The notes under the pieces were generated by a model. It saw only the letters and a list, made by a program, of their open reading frames with translations. It had not been told where the DNA came from and made no database searches. Shown here in pieces: positions 48,744 through 57,186 of a stretch of 64,000 nt of DNA. The stretch's first letter is position 1. Each line of letters starts with the position of its first letter. The stretch comes from Flavobacteriaceae bacterium (GTDB taxonomy: Bacteria > Bacteroidota > Bacteroidia > Flavobacteriales > Flavobacteriaceae). A program made the translations under genes and the position numbers. The DNA lies in contig JANQNQ010000001.1 in NCBI GenBank assembly GCA_028279515.1, forward strand, positions 124,001 through 188,000, in the 5' to 3' direction.

Positions 48744-50051
48744 TTACTGCTTAATGAATTCGGCTCTTCTGTTCTGTGCCTTTCCTTCAGGAGTGCGGTT
48801 GTCTGCAATGGGTTCTAATTCACCCATGCCTTCGGTTGACAGCAGACTACCGTCTACTCCAAATTCGCTGGTCAATGCTGTCTTGATCGCCTCTGCACGG
48901 TCTTTAGATAAGGTGAGATTGGCCTCGCTACTTCCGTCGCTATCTGTATGGCCCACAATTTTCACTTGGATATTGCTTTCTTTCAAAGCACTGGCTATTT
49001 TCTTTAGTACTCCATACGATGAAGGCTGGATACTCGCTGAACCAGAATCGAACAAGATGCCCGTTGTGGTAAAGCGCCCTTCGCTCATAAGTTTAGACCT
49101 CAAATCTTCACCACCAGCCGCGATCTTGATGTTACTGATTAAAAAGTCATCAGGATACGACACCATCTGCCATTTGATATTGGCGAGTTCAACATCGGGA
49201 ATCAACCTCGGACTGTCTACCAACTTTTGCTCATTGACCCAAAGACGGAATCTTCGCTTGTTGACGGCCACCGAGACATGGGCGACATCGTTAAACTTAT
49301 CATGGATCTTGTATTCAATAACTGTATTGATCAGGTTTTTTCTTTGAACGGTATTTTTGATACGAATCTGATTCTTAATGGCTGTCCAGAGTCCGACCGA
49401 AGCTCCGGCCCAATTGGCGCCAGCTTCATAAGCTGGGTTTTCGTCAACCCATACCCAGAAACTACTACCAACACCCCCTTCATTTTCTGGAAAATTGATA
49501 AGAAGTACATCAAACTCGATTGTAAATTCTTTAGGCAGCGGACCTTCAAGCAATGGCATGTAAATGGATTTCTCGCTGAACTTTATCCACTTTTTTCCAT
49601 TCACTTCAACCAACTCGCCCGAGCCATTGGTGTCCCATTTTGAAGGGAAATCTCCAACACCATCGGCTGAGAAATCATCGTATAGCAGGATGTCTTCCCC
49701 CGGGACAAAATCAAACTTTCTAAATATTGAAAGTTCGTCACTACCTGAGTCGTCGTATTGCGAATCTTCTTCAGAAGGAGTTTCTTCATATTCTTCTTCC
49801 GAATCATATTCTCCGTTATCAGATTCATCAGTTCTGTTTCCTCTTCTTTTCTTGCCTACCTTTTTCGGAGTTTCGAAAATGGTATCCATGGTTTGTTCTG
49901 TTTTCTCAGCTGTCTTTTCTTCTACTTTACGGATTACTGCTTCCTCGGCAGCTTTTCCGGCTTTTTTCTTCAGCTTTTTCCAAAATTGAGCTTCAGCATT
50001 GCTTGCGACAAAGAGAAACACAATGGTCAATAGGAATTTGATGATTTTCAT
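48744..50051 (-). CDS. OmpA-family C-terminal domain protein with acidic linker and concanavalin-like region
   Basis: 435 residues: signal peptide (ends NAEAQ), a basic then very acidic linker (about 30-105), a jelly-roll-like domain (about 115-310: LLYDDFSADGVGDFPSKWDTNGSGELVEVNG) resembling LamG/DUF1080-type sheets, and an OmpA/MotB peptidoglycan-binding domain (about 325-435: FDSGSASIQPSS ... IVGHTDSDGSSEANLTLSKDRAEAI ... NRRAEFI). It should anchor to peptidoglycan in the periplasm. It leads the secreted cluster with a small frame just upstream. Confidence 0.88.
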   Translation of the reverse strand: MKIIKFLLTIVFLFVASNAEAQFWKKLKKKAGKAAEEAVIRKVEEKTAEKTEQTMDTIFETPKKVGKKRRGNRTDESDNGEYDSEEEYEETPSEEDSQYDDSGSDELSIFRKFDFVPGEDILLYDDFSADGVGDFPSKWDTNGSGELVEVNGKKWIKFSEKSIYMPLLEGPLPKEFTIEFDVLLINFPENEGGVGSSFWVWVDENPAYEAGANWAGASVGLWTAIKNQIRIKNTVQRKNLINTVIEYKIHDKFNDVAHVSVAVNKRRFRLWVNEQKLVDSPRLIPDVELANIKWQMVSYPDDFLISNIKIAAGGEDLRSKLMSEGRFTTTGILFDSGSASIQPSSYGVLKKIASALKESNIQVKIVGHTDSDGSSEANLTLSKDRAEAIKTALTSEFGVDGSLLSTEGMGELEPIADNRTPEGKAQNRRAEFIKQ

Positions 50052-50061
50052 AATGCACGTT

Positions 50062-50229
50062 TTAATTGTTTATGTTACTCGTTTTTACAAATCGGGTCTC
50101 TTGAATGACCCTTCCTTTGTTGACGATCCTGAGGGTATATTCACCATCTTCCATTTGGGACACATTGATCCGTATCTGAAAGGAGGTGAACGATTCTAAA
50201 GAACCATCGTACACAAAAGACTTTTTCAT
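50062..50229 (-). CDS. Small 55-residue protein resembling a T9SS sorting tail
   Basis: Short frame not longer than 55 codons, starting ATG at 50229 after an in-frame stop 12 nt upstream and ending 10 nt before the OmpA-like gene. The translation FQIRINVSQMEDGEYTLRIV followed by NKGRVIQETRFVK has the strand-turn-strand pattern of type A T9SS tails (DVSxLxxGxYxLxI ... G ... FVK). There is no signal peptide or cargo domain, so it may be a decayed end of a longer gene or a genuine small protein. Its codons and position argue that it is transcribed with the cluster. Confidence 0.5.
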   Translation of the reverse strand: MKKSFVYDGSLESFTSFQIRINVSQMEDGEYTLRIVNKGRVIQETRFVKTSNINN

Positions 50230-50367
50230 TTCATTGGTTTATGGGTAAATGGGGAGAGCTAGTAACTGGGAACTAAGCTACTAGTCAACAATAGAAGTCA
50301 TTATAGTATTTGCAACAAATGCTATGACATTTGTAACATCGAAGAAAATTTGCTTAAAAAAGGAAGT

Positions 50368-53286
50368 TTAGCGCTGTTTGGCGTAGTCAGAGGGGGTGAT
50401 GCCGTAGTTTTCTCGAAAGCACTTCGTAAAGTAAGAATGGTCGTTAAATCCAACAGCATACCCCACTTGGGCTATCGGAGTTTTGGCATCCTTCAGAAGG
50501 TTGGCGGCCAATTTAAGTCGTTCCATTTTTAAGAATTCAGTCGGTGTTTTACCGGTGAGCGCTTTCATCTTTCGAAGCAATTGCATACGACTTAACCCAA
50601 CCTGAAGACTGAATTGTTCTACGTTGAAGGTGGGTTCTACCAAATGATCATCCAATACACTTTGAACTTTGTTCAGAAAACTTTCATCTGCAGAGGTTAA
50701 AGAAATATCCTTTGGTTTTAGGACAACCTCTTGACTGTATCTCGACTGAAGTTGTTGTCGTGTAGCAATAAGTCGGTTGGTCTTTGCCTTAAGGATGTTT
50801 GCGTTAAAAGGTTTGGTCATATAATCATCAGCACCTGCATCGATTCCGAAAAGTTCATTTTCTTCACCGGCTTTTGCGGTCAGTAATATGATCGGAATAT
50901 GACTGGTACGCTCGTCATTTTTTAGTTTTTTGGTCATAGAAACGCCATCCATTTCAGGCATCATGACGTCTGAGATGATGACATCCGGAATCTTCTCAAT
51001 CGCGGCTTCGAAGCCTATTTTACCGTTGGCCGCTGTTAGCACAGTAAAATCATCTTTAAAATTGGTCGCAATCATGTTACGAAGATCGGGATGGTCTTCA
51101 ATAATAAGTAAGATGGGCATTTCTTCAGAAAAAGTACCTTCTTCAGTTGAGGCGTTGACAGCTGTTATTTCGTGGTTAATTAAAGGGGAAGCGACCTCCT
51201 TTATTGATGTTTTTATGTGTTGCTCATCGAATTGTTCTTTGTCTACACAAAGTGTGATAAGAAATATTAATTCGTCTCCTTCCTTTGTAGCCCTAATCTT
51301 TCCTTTGTGAAGGGCTACTAGTTCTTTGGTCAAAGCCAATCCGATTCCAGAACCTTCCATATCATGATGAAGACGATGAAAACGGTCAAAGATGGCATCC
51401 AGGCTGGAGGTTTTGACTTCGGGGGCTGTATTACGTACCGTTAAATGGAGTGTTTTTTCTGATAGTAAAGAAGTACTCAGGTGAATTTTCTCTCCTTTAG
51501 ACGTGTATTTGATAGCATTCGATAGCAGGTTGTTCATGATTTTTGCAAGGGTGTCCTTGTCAAACCAAACTTCATCATCCAATACCGGAATGTCTTTTGT
51601 AAACGAAAGCCCTTTCTGATTGCTGGGGTAGTCGAACGCTTCGGCCAATGCACTAATAAAAGGGAAAATTGATGCCTTTTCTAAAGAGACATGAAGACTT
51701 CCCGCGTCAACCTTAGATAGATCCAAAACTTGATCTACCAAACGTAACAAGCGATCTTTGTTTTGAAGAACCATGTTAAAATCAGCACGGTCTTCATTGG
51801 TAAGTTCGGGAGCTTCCAATTTTTTGTTGATGGGGCCTGCAATTAGGGTAAGTGGTGTTCTGAACTCATGTGATATGTTGGCAAAGAAATTGGATTTTAA
51901 ACGGTCGATCTCTCGCAATTTGGCATTGGTCTTCAGTTTGTTCCTGTATAGAAAAAAGAGACTGAAAAGTCCCAGCACCAAAACAATCAACCCCAAAATA
52001 AAAAGGTTCCGCTGATTTTTCTTTTGTTGTTCAGAAAGTGCTTTTTCGGTTTTAAGGAGATTGACTTCCTTTTCTTTTTCGCTGGCACGATAGCGCTGTT
52101 CGATCTTTAAAAATTCTTGACTATTTTTTCTTGTGAGTTGTTCCGTTTTTAAGCTATCAAGAAGTTTGTTCATTACCAATGCTTCTTTATAATGCCCTTG
52201 AGCTTCTAACAAAGACAAAGTGATACTGGATCGGCTGATGGCATATTTTAATGAATCGAGTGTTTTAAAATAAAGGGCGGTACTATCGAGGTGTTTTTGA
52301 GCATTGTCAAATTCGTCTAAGGACAGGGCGATCCGCGCCAATTGCAAATGGGTATTAGTGATAGATACGCTGTCGTTTGCGCGCATGTAGATACTTAGGG
52401 CGTCGTTTAGCTTTCTTCTGGCTTCGATGTTTTTACCTAATGCTCTGTCAACTCTGGCAAGGTCCAAGAGACTTAGAGCCGTTTCTATAGAATCTTCAAG
52501 CTGAATGCTTTTGTCATAAAGGTCGGTGAAAAGTGTACGGGCCTCTTCAAAATCACCATCATCAAGTGCCAAACCGCCAGAAAGCCTTCCAGCATATAGA
52601 ATCCCAGGAACGTAATTCACTTTTTTTGAGGTCTCCAGTGCCTTTCTGAAATAGCTTCGGGCCAGTTGTTTATCATTAAAAGAATTAAGGTACATTCTTC
52701 CAATAACGTCATAGGAATTTGCCAAAATGGCGCTGACCTTATCATGTTTTTTATATAAAGAATCTATTTTCAAAAGAAACACCAGGCTCTTTGAGTCGTC
52801 AACTTCGGTAGAAGCTAGGCCAAAGAATCCGCCAGCAATACCGTCAACGTGGTCAATGGTTTTTGAAAGGTTAATGACTTCACGATATAAGGAGTCGGCT
52901 CGGCTGTTGTTACTGTTAAAATATGCAAGATTGGCCAACCATGTAGTGGCTTCTACCTGTTCTTTTTTTAGGTCATTATCACGAGCAATACCGTTTGCCG
53001 TTTCAAAGAGTTTCTTCGAATCAATCATGTCATGACGAATCCTTGCTTGGCATGCCAGTCCATATGTCGCGTAGAATTTAGCTTGTGGAAGCGTTGTCGT
53101 TTCGGCTAACACTTGTAAACTGTCCAAAAGCATTTTTGCCTGATCGGGATCATCGTACAGAGCATCTTGAAAGCGCTGATGAACATCCAACGTGAGGGTA
53201 GCCATTTTCTCAGCATCGGTTTGTGCTTTACACCAAGGGATAGTGAAAAGAAACAAAAACGCTATGGCATGGGCCTGCAGCTTCAT
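50368..53286 (-). CDS. TPR hybrid two-component sensor-regulator with AraC output
   Basis: 972 residues in one chain. Signal peptide (ends WCKAQ), periplasmic TPR repeats (about 30-415), transmembrane segment (about 424-444), HisKA with H473 (FFANISHEFRTPL), HATPase (NLLSNAIKYT, GSGIGLALTKELV), receiver with D773 (VIISDVMMPEMDG), and an AraC HTH (about 870-972). This is the hybrid two-component layout of Bacteroidota, though with TPR rather than propeller sensing. It lies 9 nt downstream of the TPR kinase gene, so they are probably co-transcribed. It might regulate the adjacent secreted cluster. Confidence 0.93.
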   Translation of the reverse strand: MKLQAHAIAFLFLFTIPWCKAQTDAEKMATLTLDVHQRFQDALYDDPDQAKMLLDSLQVLAETTTLPQAKFYATYGLACQARIRHDMIDSKKLFETANGIARDNDLKKEQVEATTWLANLAYFNSNNSRADSLYREVINLSKTIDHVDGIAGGFFGLASTEVDDSKSLVFLLKIDSLYKKHDKVSAILANSYDVIGRMYLNSFNDKQLARSYFRKALETSKKVNYVPGILYAGRLSGGLALDDGDFEEARTLFTDLYDKSIQLEDSIETALSLLDLARVDRALGKNIEARRKLNDALSIYMRANDSVSITNTHLQLARIALSLDEFDNAQKHLDSTALYFKTLDSLKYAISRSSITLSLLEAQGHYKEALVMNKLLDSLKTEQLTRKNSQEFLKIEQRYRASEKEKEVNLLKTEKALSEQQKKNQRNLFILGLIVLVLGLFSLFFLYRNKLKTNAKLREIDRLKSNFFANISHEFRTPLTLIAGPINKKLEAPELTNEDRADFNMVLQNKDRLLRLVDQVLDLSKVDAGSLHVSLEKASIFPFISALAEAFDYPSNQKGLSFTKDIPVLDDEVWFDKDTLAKIMNNLLSNAIKYTSKGEKIHLSTSLLSEKTLHLTVRNTAPEVKTSSLDAIFDRFHRLHHDMEGSGIGLALTKELVALHKGKIRATKEGDELIFLITLCVDKEQFDEQHIKTSIKEVASPLINHEITAVNASTEEGTFSEEMPILLIIEDHPDLRNMIATNFKDDFTVLTAANGKIGFEAAIEKIPDVIISDVMMPEMDGVSMTKKLKNDERTSHIPIILLTAKAGEENELFGIDAGADDYMTKPFNANILKAKTNRLIATRQQLQSRYSQEVVLKPKDISLTSADESFLNKVQSVLDDHLVEPTFNVEQFSLQVGLSRMQLLRKMKALTGKTPTEFLKMERLKLAANLLKDAKTPIAQVGYAVGFNDHSYFTKCFRENYGITPSDYAKQR

Positions 53287-53295
53287 CTCAAAGGG

Positions 53296-55233
53296 TTATT
53301 TGACAGGCAGATTCAACTGTACTTGTGTCCCCGACGGAATCTTGCCGTCATCATAAAGGTCAATGATACTCAAGGCATGCGTGTTGGTAAAGTTCTTGGA
53401 GAAATTGGTCAATCGCTCTTTTGTGAGATTGATACCAATTGATTTTTTCTGGGTGTTTCGTTTTTCGCTCACGATCTCCATGGTACGTTCCCTTCCAATC
53501 CCATTGTCAGTGATACTTATCTGAACATATGAATCATTCTTACGACTCACATCCAGCTCAAGCGATTTATATCCGTCTTTGGGAGATAAGCCATGCCATA
53601 AGGCATTTTCTATAAAAGGTTGAAGAGTCAAAGAAGGAATCTTGATATTCTCAAGATCCAAGTCGTTGGCAACATGTACTTTATAATCGATCTCGTTGCA
53701 CAATCGTATGTTCTCGATGTTGACATACAATTTCATAGTGTCCAGCTCTTCGGCCAATGAAATCTCCTTTTCAAGCGAAGTGGAAAGTATAGTGCGGACT
53801 AATTTTGAAAATTGGTCCAAATAGGCAATCGCACTGTCTTTATCATTATTGAGCATGTATAGTTTGATTGACAACAACGAATTAAAAATGAAATGCGGAT
53901 TCATCTGAGACCGCAATAACTTCTGTTCCATGCGCAGTAAGCGGCGCTCATTTCGCAGTTTAAACTGTCGATAAAGAATAAAGACTAATGCCAACGCCAT
54001 TAGCAATAGTGCCAGCGTAAACAGAAAGATCTTGTTGTTCTGTCCCAATCGCATGTTCATTATCTGGTTTTCTTTTTCCAGAAGATCGATCTGACTTTGT
54101 TGTTTTTCGGCTTCGTATTTGATCAAAAGGTCCGAAATGTACTGCTGGTTGCTTTCGTTCAAGAATTTTTCCTCTTGTTCCTGAAATTGCTTGTTGTAAT
54201 CTAGCGCACTCTTATAGTTTCCTTGTACTTCGTATAGATGCGAAAGCTGCTGATAAGAGGTGGCTATAAATGATTGTAGGTTATTATCTTTGGATACTTG
54301 TAATCCTTTAGAGAGATAGGTTTCGGCTTCTTTATAACGTTTTAATTCTGTCAAGGCCCAGCCTTTATTTACATTGGCCATGGCGATGTAAAAGTTATCT
54401 TCCATCTCTTCCGCTACAGAAAGAGTAGGGGTAATCAGTTCTAGTGCCTTTTCTGGATTTCCTTGTTTTAAATAGATCTGTGCGATACTATTATCACAGA
54501 TCATGATACCTAGATTTGAGTTGATCTCTCTATTGTAGTGTAAAGATTTAAAGTAATTGGTCAAGGCTTCATCAAAAACACCACGTGCTTCGTAAGCATA
54601 TCCAATGTTGTGGTAATTGATGGCCAAGCCTAATTTGCTTTCAAGTTGTTCTTCGTATACAAGTGCTTTTTTGAACTGTTCTTCAGCACGGTCATATTGT
54701 TTTAGTGTGAGGTATATGTTTCCAATACTATTATGTGATATCGTCGTATTCTTGAGAATCGCATAGGTTTTATCATTGCTTTTTTCGGCGATACTCAGCG
54801 CCAGCTGATGATTGTCTAACGCCGACCGCACGGCGTCCATTCTTCTGTAAACAACACCTAGCATGTTCAAGGCAGAAACCCGCAACTCGTCATTGTCCAA
54901 AGCATTGGCCAAACTAAGACTTCTTTTATGATATAAAATGGCTTTGTTATACTTTGATCGGTCCCTAAAAAACACTCCTAAAGTATTGTTTCCATAAGAT
55001 TCTCCGATTAAGTAATCATTTGCCCCAGCTTTGGCAATAAACGTTTTAATGCTAACCGTATCCCTCTGATACGGTCTAAAAAATTTGTTTAGCGAATCTA
55101 CCGAACTGAACTTTTTGGTGATGAGTTCGTCAATAGAGTATTGCGCATCGTTCGATTGTCCAAAAGACGTAAAGCTGATGGCGCAAAGGGCAATGCCTAA
55201 AATGAGAGCTTTATTGAGAAAAGCTGTATACAT
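53296..55233 (-). CDS. TPR sensor histidine kinase of the LytS type
   Basis: 645 residues: signal peptide (ends TSFGQ), about seven TPR units (about 70-365, e.g. SHNSIGNIYLTLKQYDRAEEQFKKAL), coiled coil, transmembrane segment (about 398-418), His_kinase domain with H447 (QMNPHFIFNSL) and an HATPase (LQPFIENALWHGL, DNGIGRE). No LytTR regulator is adjacent, so its partner is elsewhere or is the hybrid protein next to it. Confidence 0.9.
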   Translation of the reverse strand: MYTAFLNKALILGIALCAISFTSFGQSNDAQYSIDELITKKFSSVDSLNKFFRPYQRDTVSIKTFIAKAGANDYLIGESYGNNTLGVFFRDRSKYNKAILYHKRSLSLANALDNDELRVSALNMLGVVYRRMDAVRSALDNHQLALSIAEKSNDKTYAILKNTTISHNSIGNIYLTLKQYDRAEEQFKKALVYEEQLESKLGLAINYHNIGYAYEARGVFDEALTNYFKSLHYNREINSNLGIMICDNSIAQIYLKQGNPEKALELITPTLSVAEEMEDNFYIAMANVNKGWALTELKRYKEAETYLSKGLQVSKDNNLQSFIATSYQQLSHLYEVQGNYKSALDYNKQFQEQEEKFLNESNQQYISDLLIKYEAEKQQSQIDLLEKENQIMNMRLGQNNKIFLFTLALLLMALALVFILYRQFKLRNERRLLRMEQKLLRSQMNPHFIFNSLLSIKLYMLNNDKDSAIAYLDQFSKLVRTILSTSLEKEISLAEELDTMKLYVNIENIRLCNEIDYKVHVANDLDLENIKIPSLTLQPFIENALWHGLSPKDGYKSLELDVSRKNDSYVQISITDNGIGRERTMEIVSEKRNTQKKSIGINLTKERLTNFSKNFTNTHALSIIDLYDDGKIPSGTQVQLNLPVK

Positions 55234-55300
55234 AGTTAAGGATCAATGGTTTTCCTTTCACAATATACTAAAAAGAGATGCACATTATAAAAACAAAAAA

Positions 55301-55320
55301 AGCGCAGCAAAAGCTGCGCT
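55301..55320 (-). terminator. Terminator of the repeat lipoprotein gene
   Basis: Perfect stem AGCGCAGC, loop AAAA, GCTGCGCT, with a T run on the minus strand. Confidence 0.9.
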
Positions 55321-55343
55321 TGTATAAGGTTTGATAAGGTAGA

Positions 55344-55742
55344 TTATTTGTTGTCTACCTTGTCTTTTAGGTCTTTTACACCTTTTTCTGCATCTTTCGC
55401 GGCATCTTTTACTGCGTCAGCGGCATCACCTGCTGCATCTTTAGCAGCATCAACAGCGTCACCAGCAGCGTCTTTAGCGGCATCAACAGCATCACCAGCA
55501 GCGTCAACAGCGTCATTGGCAGCGTCTTTAGCAGCATCAACGGCATCACCAGCAGCGTCAACGGCGTCATTGGCAGCATCTTTTGCAGCGTCAACAGCAT
55601 CAGCAGCGGCATCGGTAGCCTCTTCTGCAGCATCAGCAGCGTTTTCAACGGCGTCAGCAGCCTTTTCTTTCGTCTCTCTACATGATACAAATGAAGCACT
55701 AAGTGCAAACACTAATACCATACTTAAAATGATTCTTTTCAT
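55344..55742 (-). CDS. LEA-like lipoprotein built of Ala/Asp/Lys repeats
   Basis: 132 residues. Lipobox FVSC (Cys21), then almost only A, D, V, K and E arranged as alternating units DAVDAAKDAA(N/G) (11 residues) and DAVDAAG (7 residues). Such 11-mer units form long amphipathic helices, as in group-3 LEA or apolipoprotein-like proteins, which protect membranes or proteins in drying, cold or osmotic stress. That role is inference. The end is more basic (KDAEKGVKDLKDKVDNK). The gene is visibly richer in G+C than its flanks because of Ala/Asp codons. Promoter elements TTTG ... TACATTGC are weak. Confidence 0.88.
   Translation of the reverse strand: MKRIILSMVLVFALSASFVSCRETKEKAADAVENAADAAEEATDAAADAVDAAKDAANDAVDAAGDAVDAAKDAANDAVDAAGDAVDAAKDAAGDAVDAAKDAAGDAADAVKDAAKDAEKGVKDLKDKVDNK
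55440..55610 (-). repeat. Tandem DNA repeat of about 54 bp inside the lipoprotein gene
   Basis: The 11+7 residue unit recurs with high nucleotide identity (blocks such as gcagcgtcaacagcatcacc), so copy number may vary among strains by slippage. Boundaries are approximate. Confidence 0.75.
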
Positions 55743-55855
55743 GATACGAGTTTTGTGTTAAATTGTTTAGTCACGTGCAATGTAACAACTTATTAGTCAC
55801 TATTGCAAATAAAATTTTAACATTTTTTTAATAAAACATCAAAATCTAAGTGATC

Positions 55856-57094
55856 TTACAGTAATGTACGTATGTGACTGAGGATTTGGACGGTGGCCCC
55901 TCGATTTTTTTTCGTGTAATTTTCATTGATTAGGCCAACGGTCTTCCTATTTTCGGGGGATTCGATCAAATTTGAAAATGTATCGTTGAACCCACCTCTC
56001 GTACGAATACTTAGAATTCCTCCCATTGAAACCAATTCTTCCGCCTCTTTGAACCCCTTATAATTTTGCCCTATGACCACAGGAATACCAAAGGTAGCAG
56101 GCTCTAAAGTGTTGTGCAGGCCTTTTGTGCCCATTCCGCCACCGACATAGGCAAGGTCGGCATAGCTGTATACTTTAGTCAAAATTCCGATGGTATCAAG
56201 AACAAACACATCGTATTTTGAAAGGTCTTTTCCTTCCTTTTCAGAAAAGAGAACCACCGATTTATTCAGGTTATCGACGATGTCTTTGGTCAAGTTGGCC
56301 TTTATGTTGTGTGGCGCAATGATGTATTTCACCTGCTCAGGACCTTCATTGATAAAAGGGATAAGTAGTGCTTCATCTTCGGGCCAGGTGCTTCCGCAAA
56401 CCACACACAAATGATTTCCCTTAAAATCATCCACAAAGTCTAATGTGTTGTTTCGCTCTAAAATCTCTCCAACGCGATCAAATCGTGTATCTCCGCTTAC
56501 CGAAACGTTTGTAAGGCCGATGCTATTTAAGAGGTTTTTTGAGTTGTCATCTTGAACAAAGAAGTGCTCAAAAGCCTTTAAAGAGCGTCGCATCCAGCTT
56601 CCGTAGGGTTTAAAAAACGCTTGCTCCTTTCTGAAAATGCCAGAGACCAATAGGGTTTTGATGTTTCTTTTTTGTAACGTGTTGAGGTAGTTGGGCCAAA
56701 ATTCGTACTTGATAAAAACGGCCAATTCAGGATGAACAATGTCTAAAAAACGAGCGGCATTTTTTCGTGTGTCTAGCGGAAGATAGGTGATGACGTCACC
56801 AGCCTTACTATTCTTTTTGACCTCATATCCCGAAGGAGAAAAAAAAGTGACCAGTATTTTATGCTGCGGAAACGACTCGCGTACCTGTTCAATGACCGGT
56901 AAACCTTGTTCAAATTCGCCCAAAGAAGCAGTGTGAAACCAGATCACACGGTCTGAAGCGCCAATGCTCTTTTGAAGCTGGGCAAACACATTTTTTCTGC
57001 CTTTTACAAACAAGGACAGCTTGTTTGAGAATAGTGCCGCTATCCGTAAAAAAAAAGAAGTGATGTGTACAAGAATATTGTATACGAAATTCAT
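55856..57094 (-). CDS. waaA: 3-deoxy-D-manno-octulosonic acid transferase (KdtA/WaaA)
   Basis: Transfers Kdo from CMP-Kdo to lipid A, at the inner face of the inner membrane. 412 residues from ATG 57094 (MNFVYNILVHITSFF), the usual length and opening; the frame is open to 57112. N-terminal membrane anchor (about 3-22), then a GT-B fold: WFHTASLGEFEQGLPVI (conserved Glu), KYEFWPNYL, SGDTRFDRV, and the C-terminal YVGGGMGTKGLHNTLEPATFGIPVVIG. Not in an LPS cluster, but near sugar genes on the other strand. Confidence 0.95.
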   Translation of the reverse strand: MNFVYNILVHITSFFLRIAALFSNKLSLFVKGRKNVFAQLQKSIGASDRVIWFHTASLGEFEQGLPVIEQVRESFPQHKILVTFFSPSGYEVKKNSKAGDVITYLPLDTRKNAARFLDIVHPELAVFIKYEFWPNYLNTLQKRNIKTLLVSGIFRKEQAFFKPYGSWMRRSLKAFEHFFVQDDNSKNLLNSIGLTNVSVSGDTRFDRVGEILERNNTLDFVDDFKGNHLCVVCGSTWPEDEALLIPFINEGPEQVKYIIAPHNIKANLTKDIVDNLNKSVVLFSEKEGKDLSKYDVFVLDTIGILTKVYSYADLAYVGGGMGTKGLHNTLEPATFGIPVVIGQNYKGFKEAEELVSMGGILSIRTRGGFNDTFSNLIESPENRKTVGLINENYTKKNRGATVQILSHIRTLL

Positions 57095-57129
57095 GATAGC
57101 GCTAAAATACATTGTTTGCGTGAAATTCG

Positions 57130-57160
57130 TTGTTCGGCCGTGGTGATTTTTGTATTTTCG
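57130..57160 (+). promoter_or_regulatory. Promoter of the aminotransferase-galE operon
   Basis: TTG at 57130-57132, 20-nt spacer, TATTTTCG (57153-57160), a 7/8 match to the -7 consensus, 26 nt before the ATG. Confidence 0.65.
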
Positions 57161-57186
57161 TTACCAATTATATACGCAGATTGTAG

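Noticed and set aside
55348-55761. Plus-strand open frame over the repeat lipoprotein gene
   Set aside because: It is the mirror of the Ala/Asp repeats (giving Ser/Ala runs), lacks an independent promoter and signal, and the minus frame has a lipobox and a terminator.
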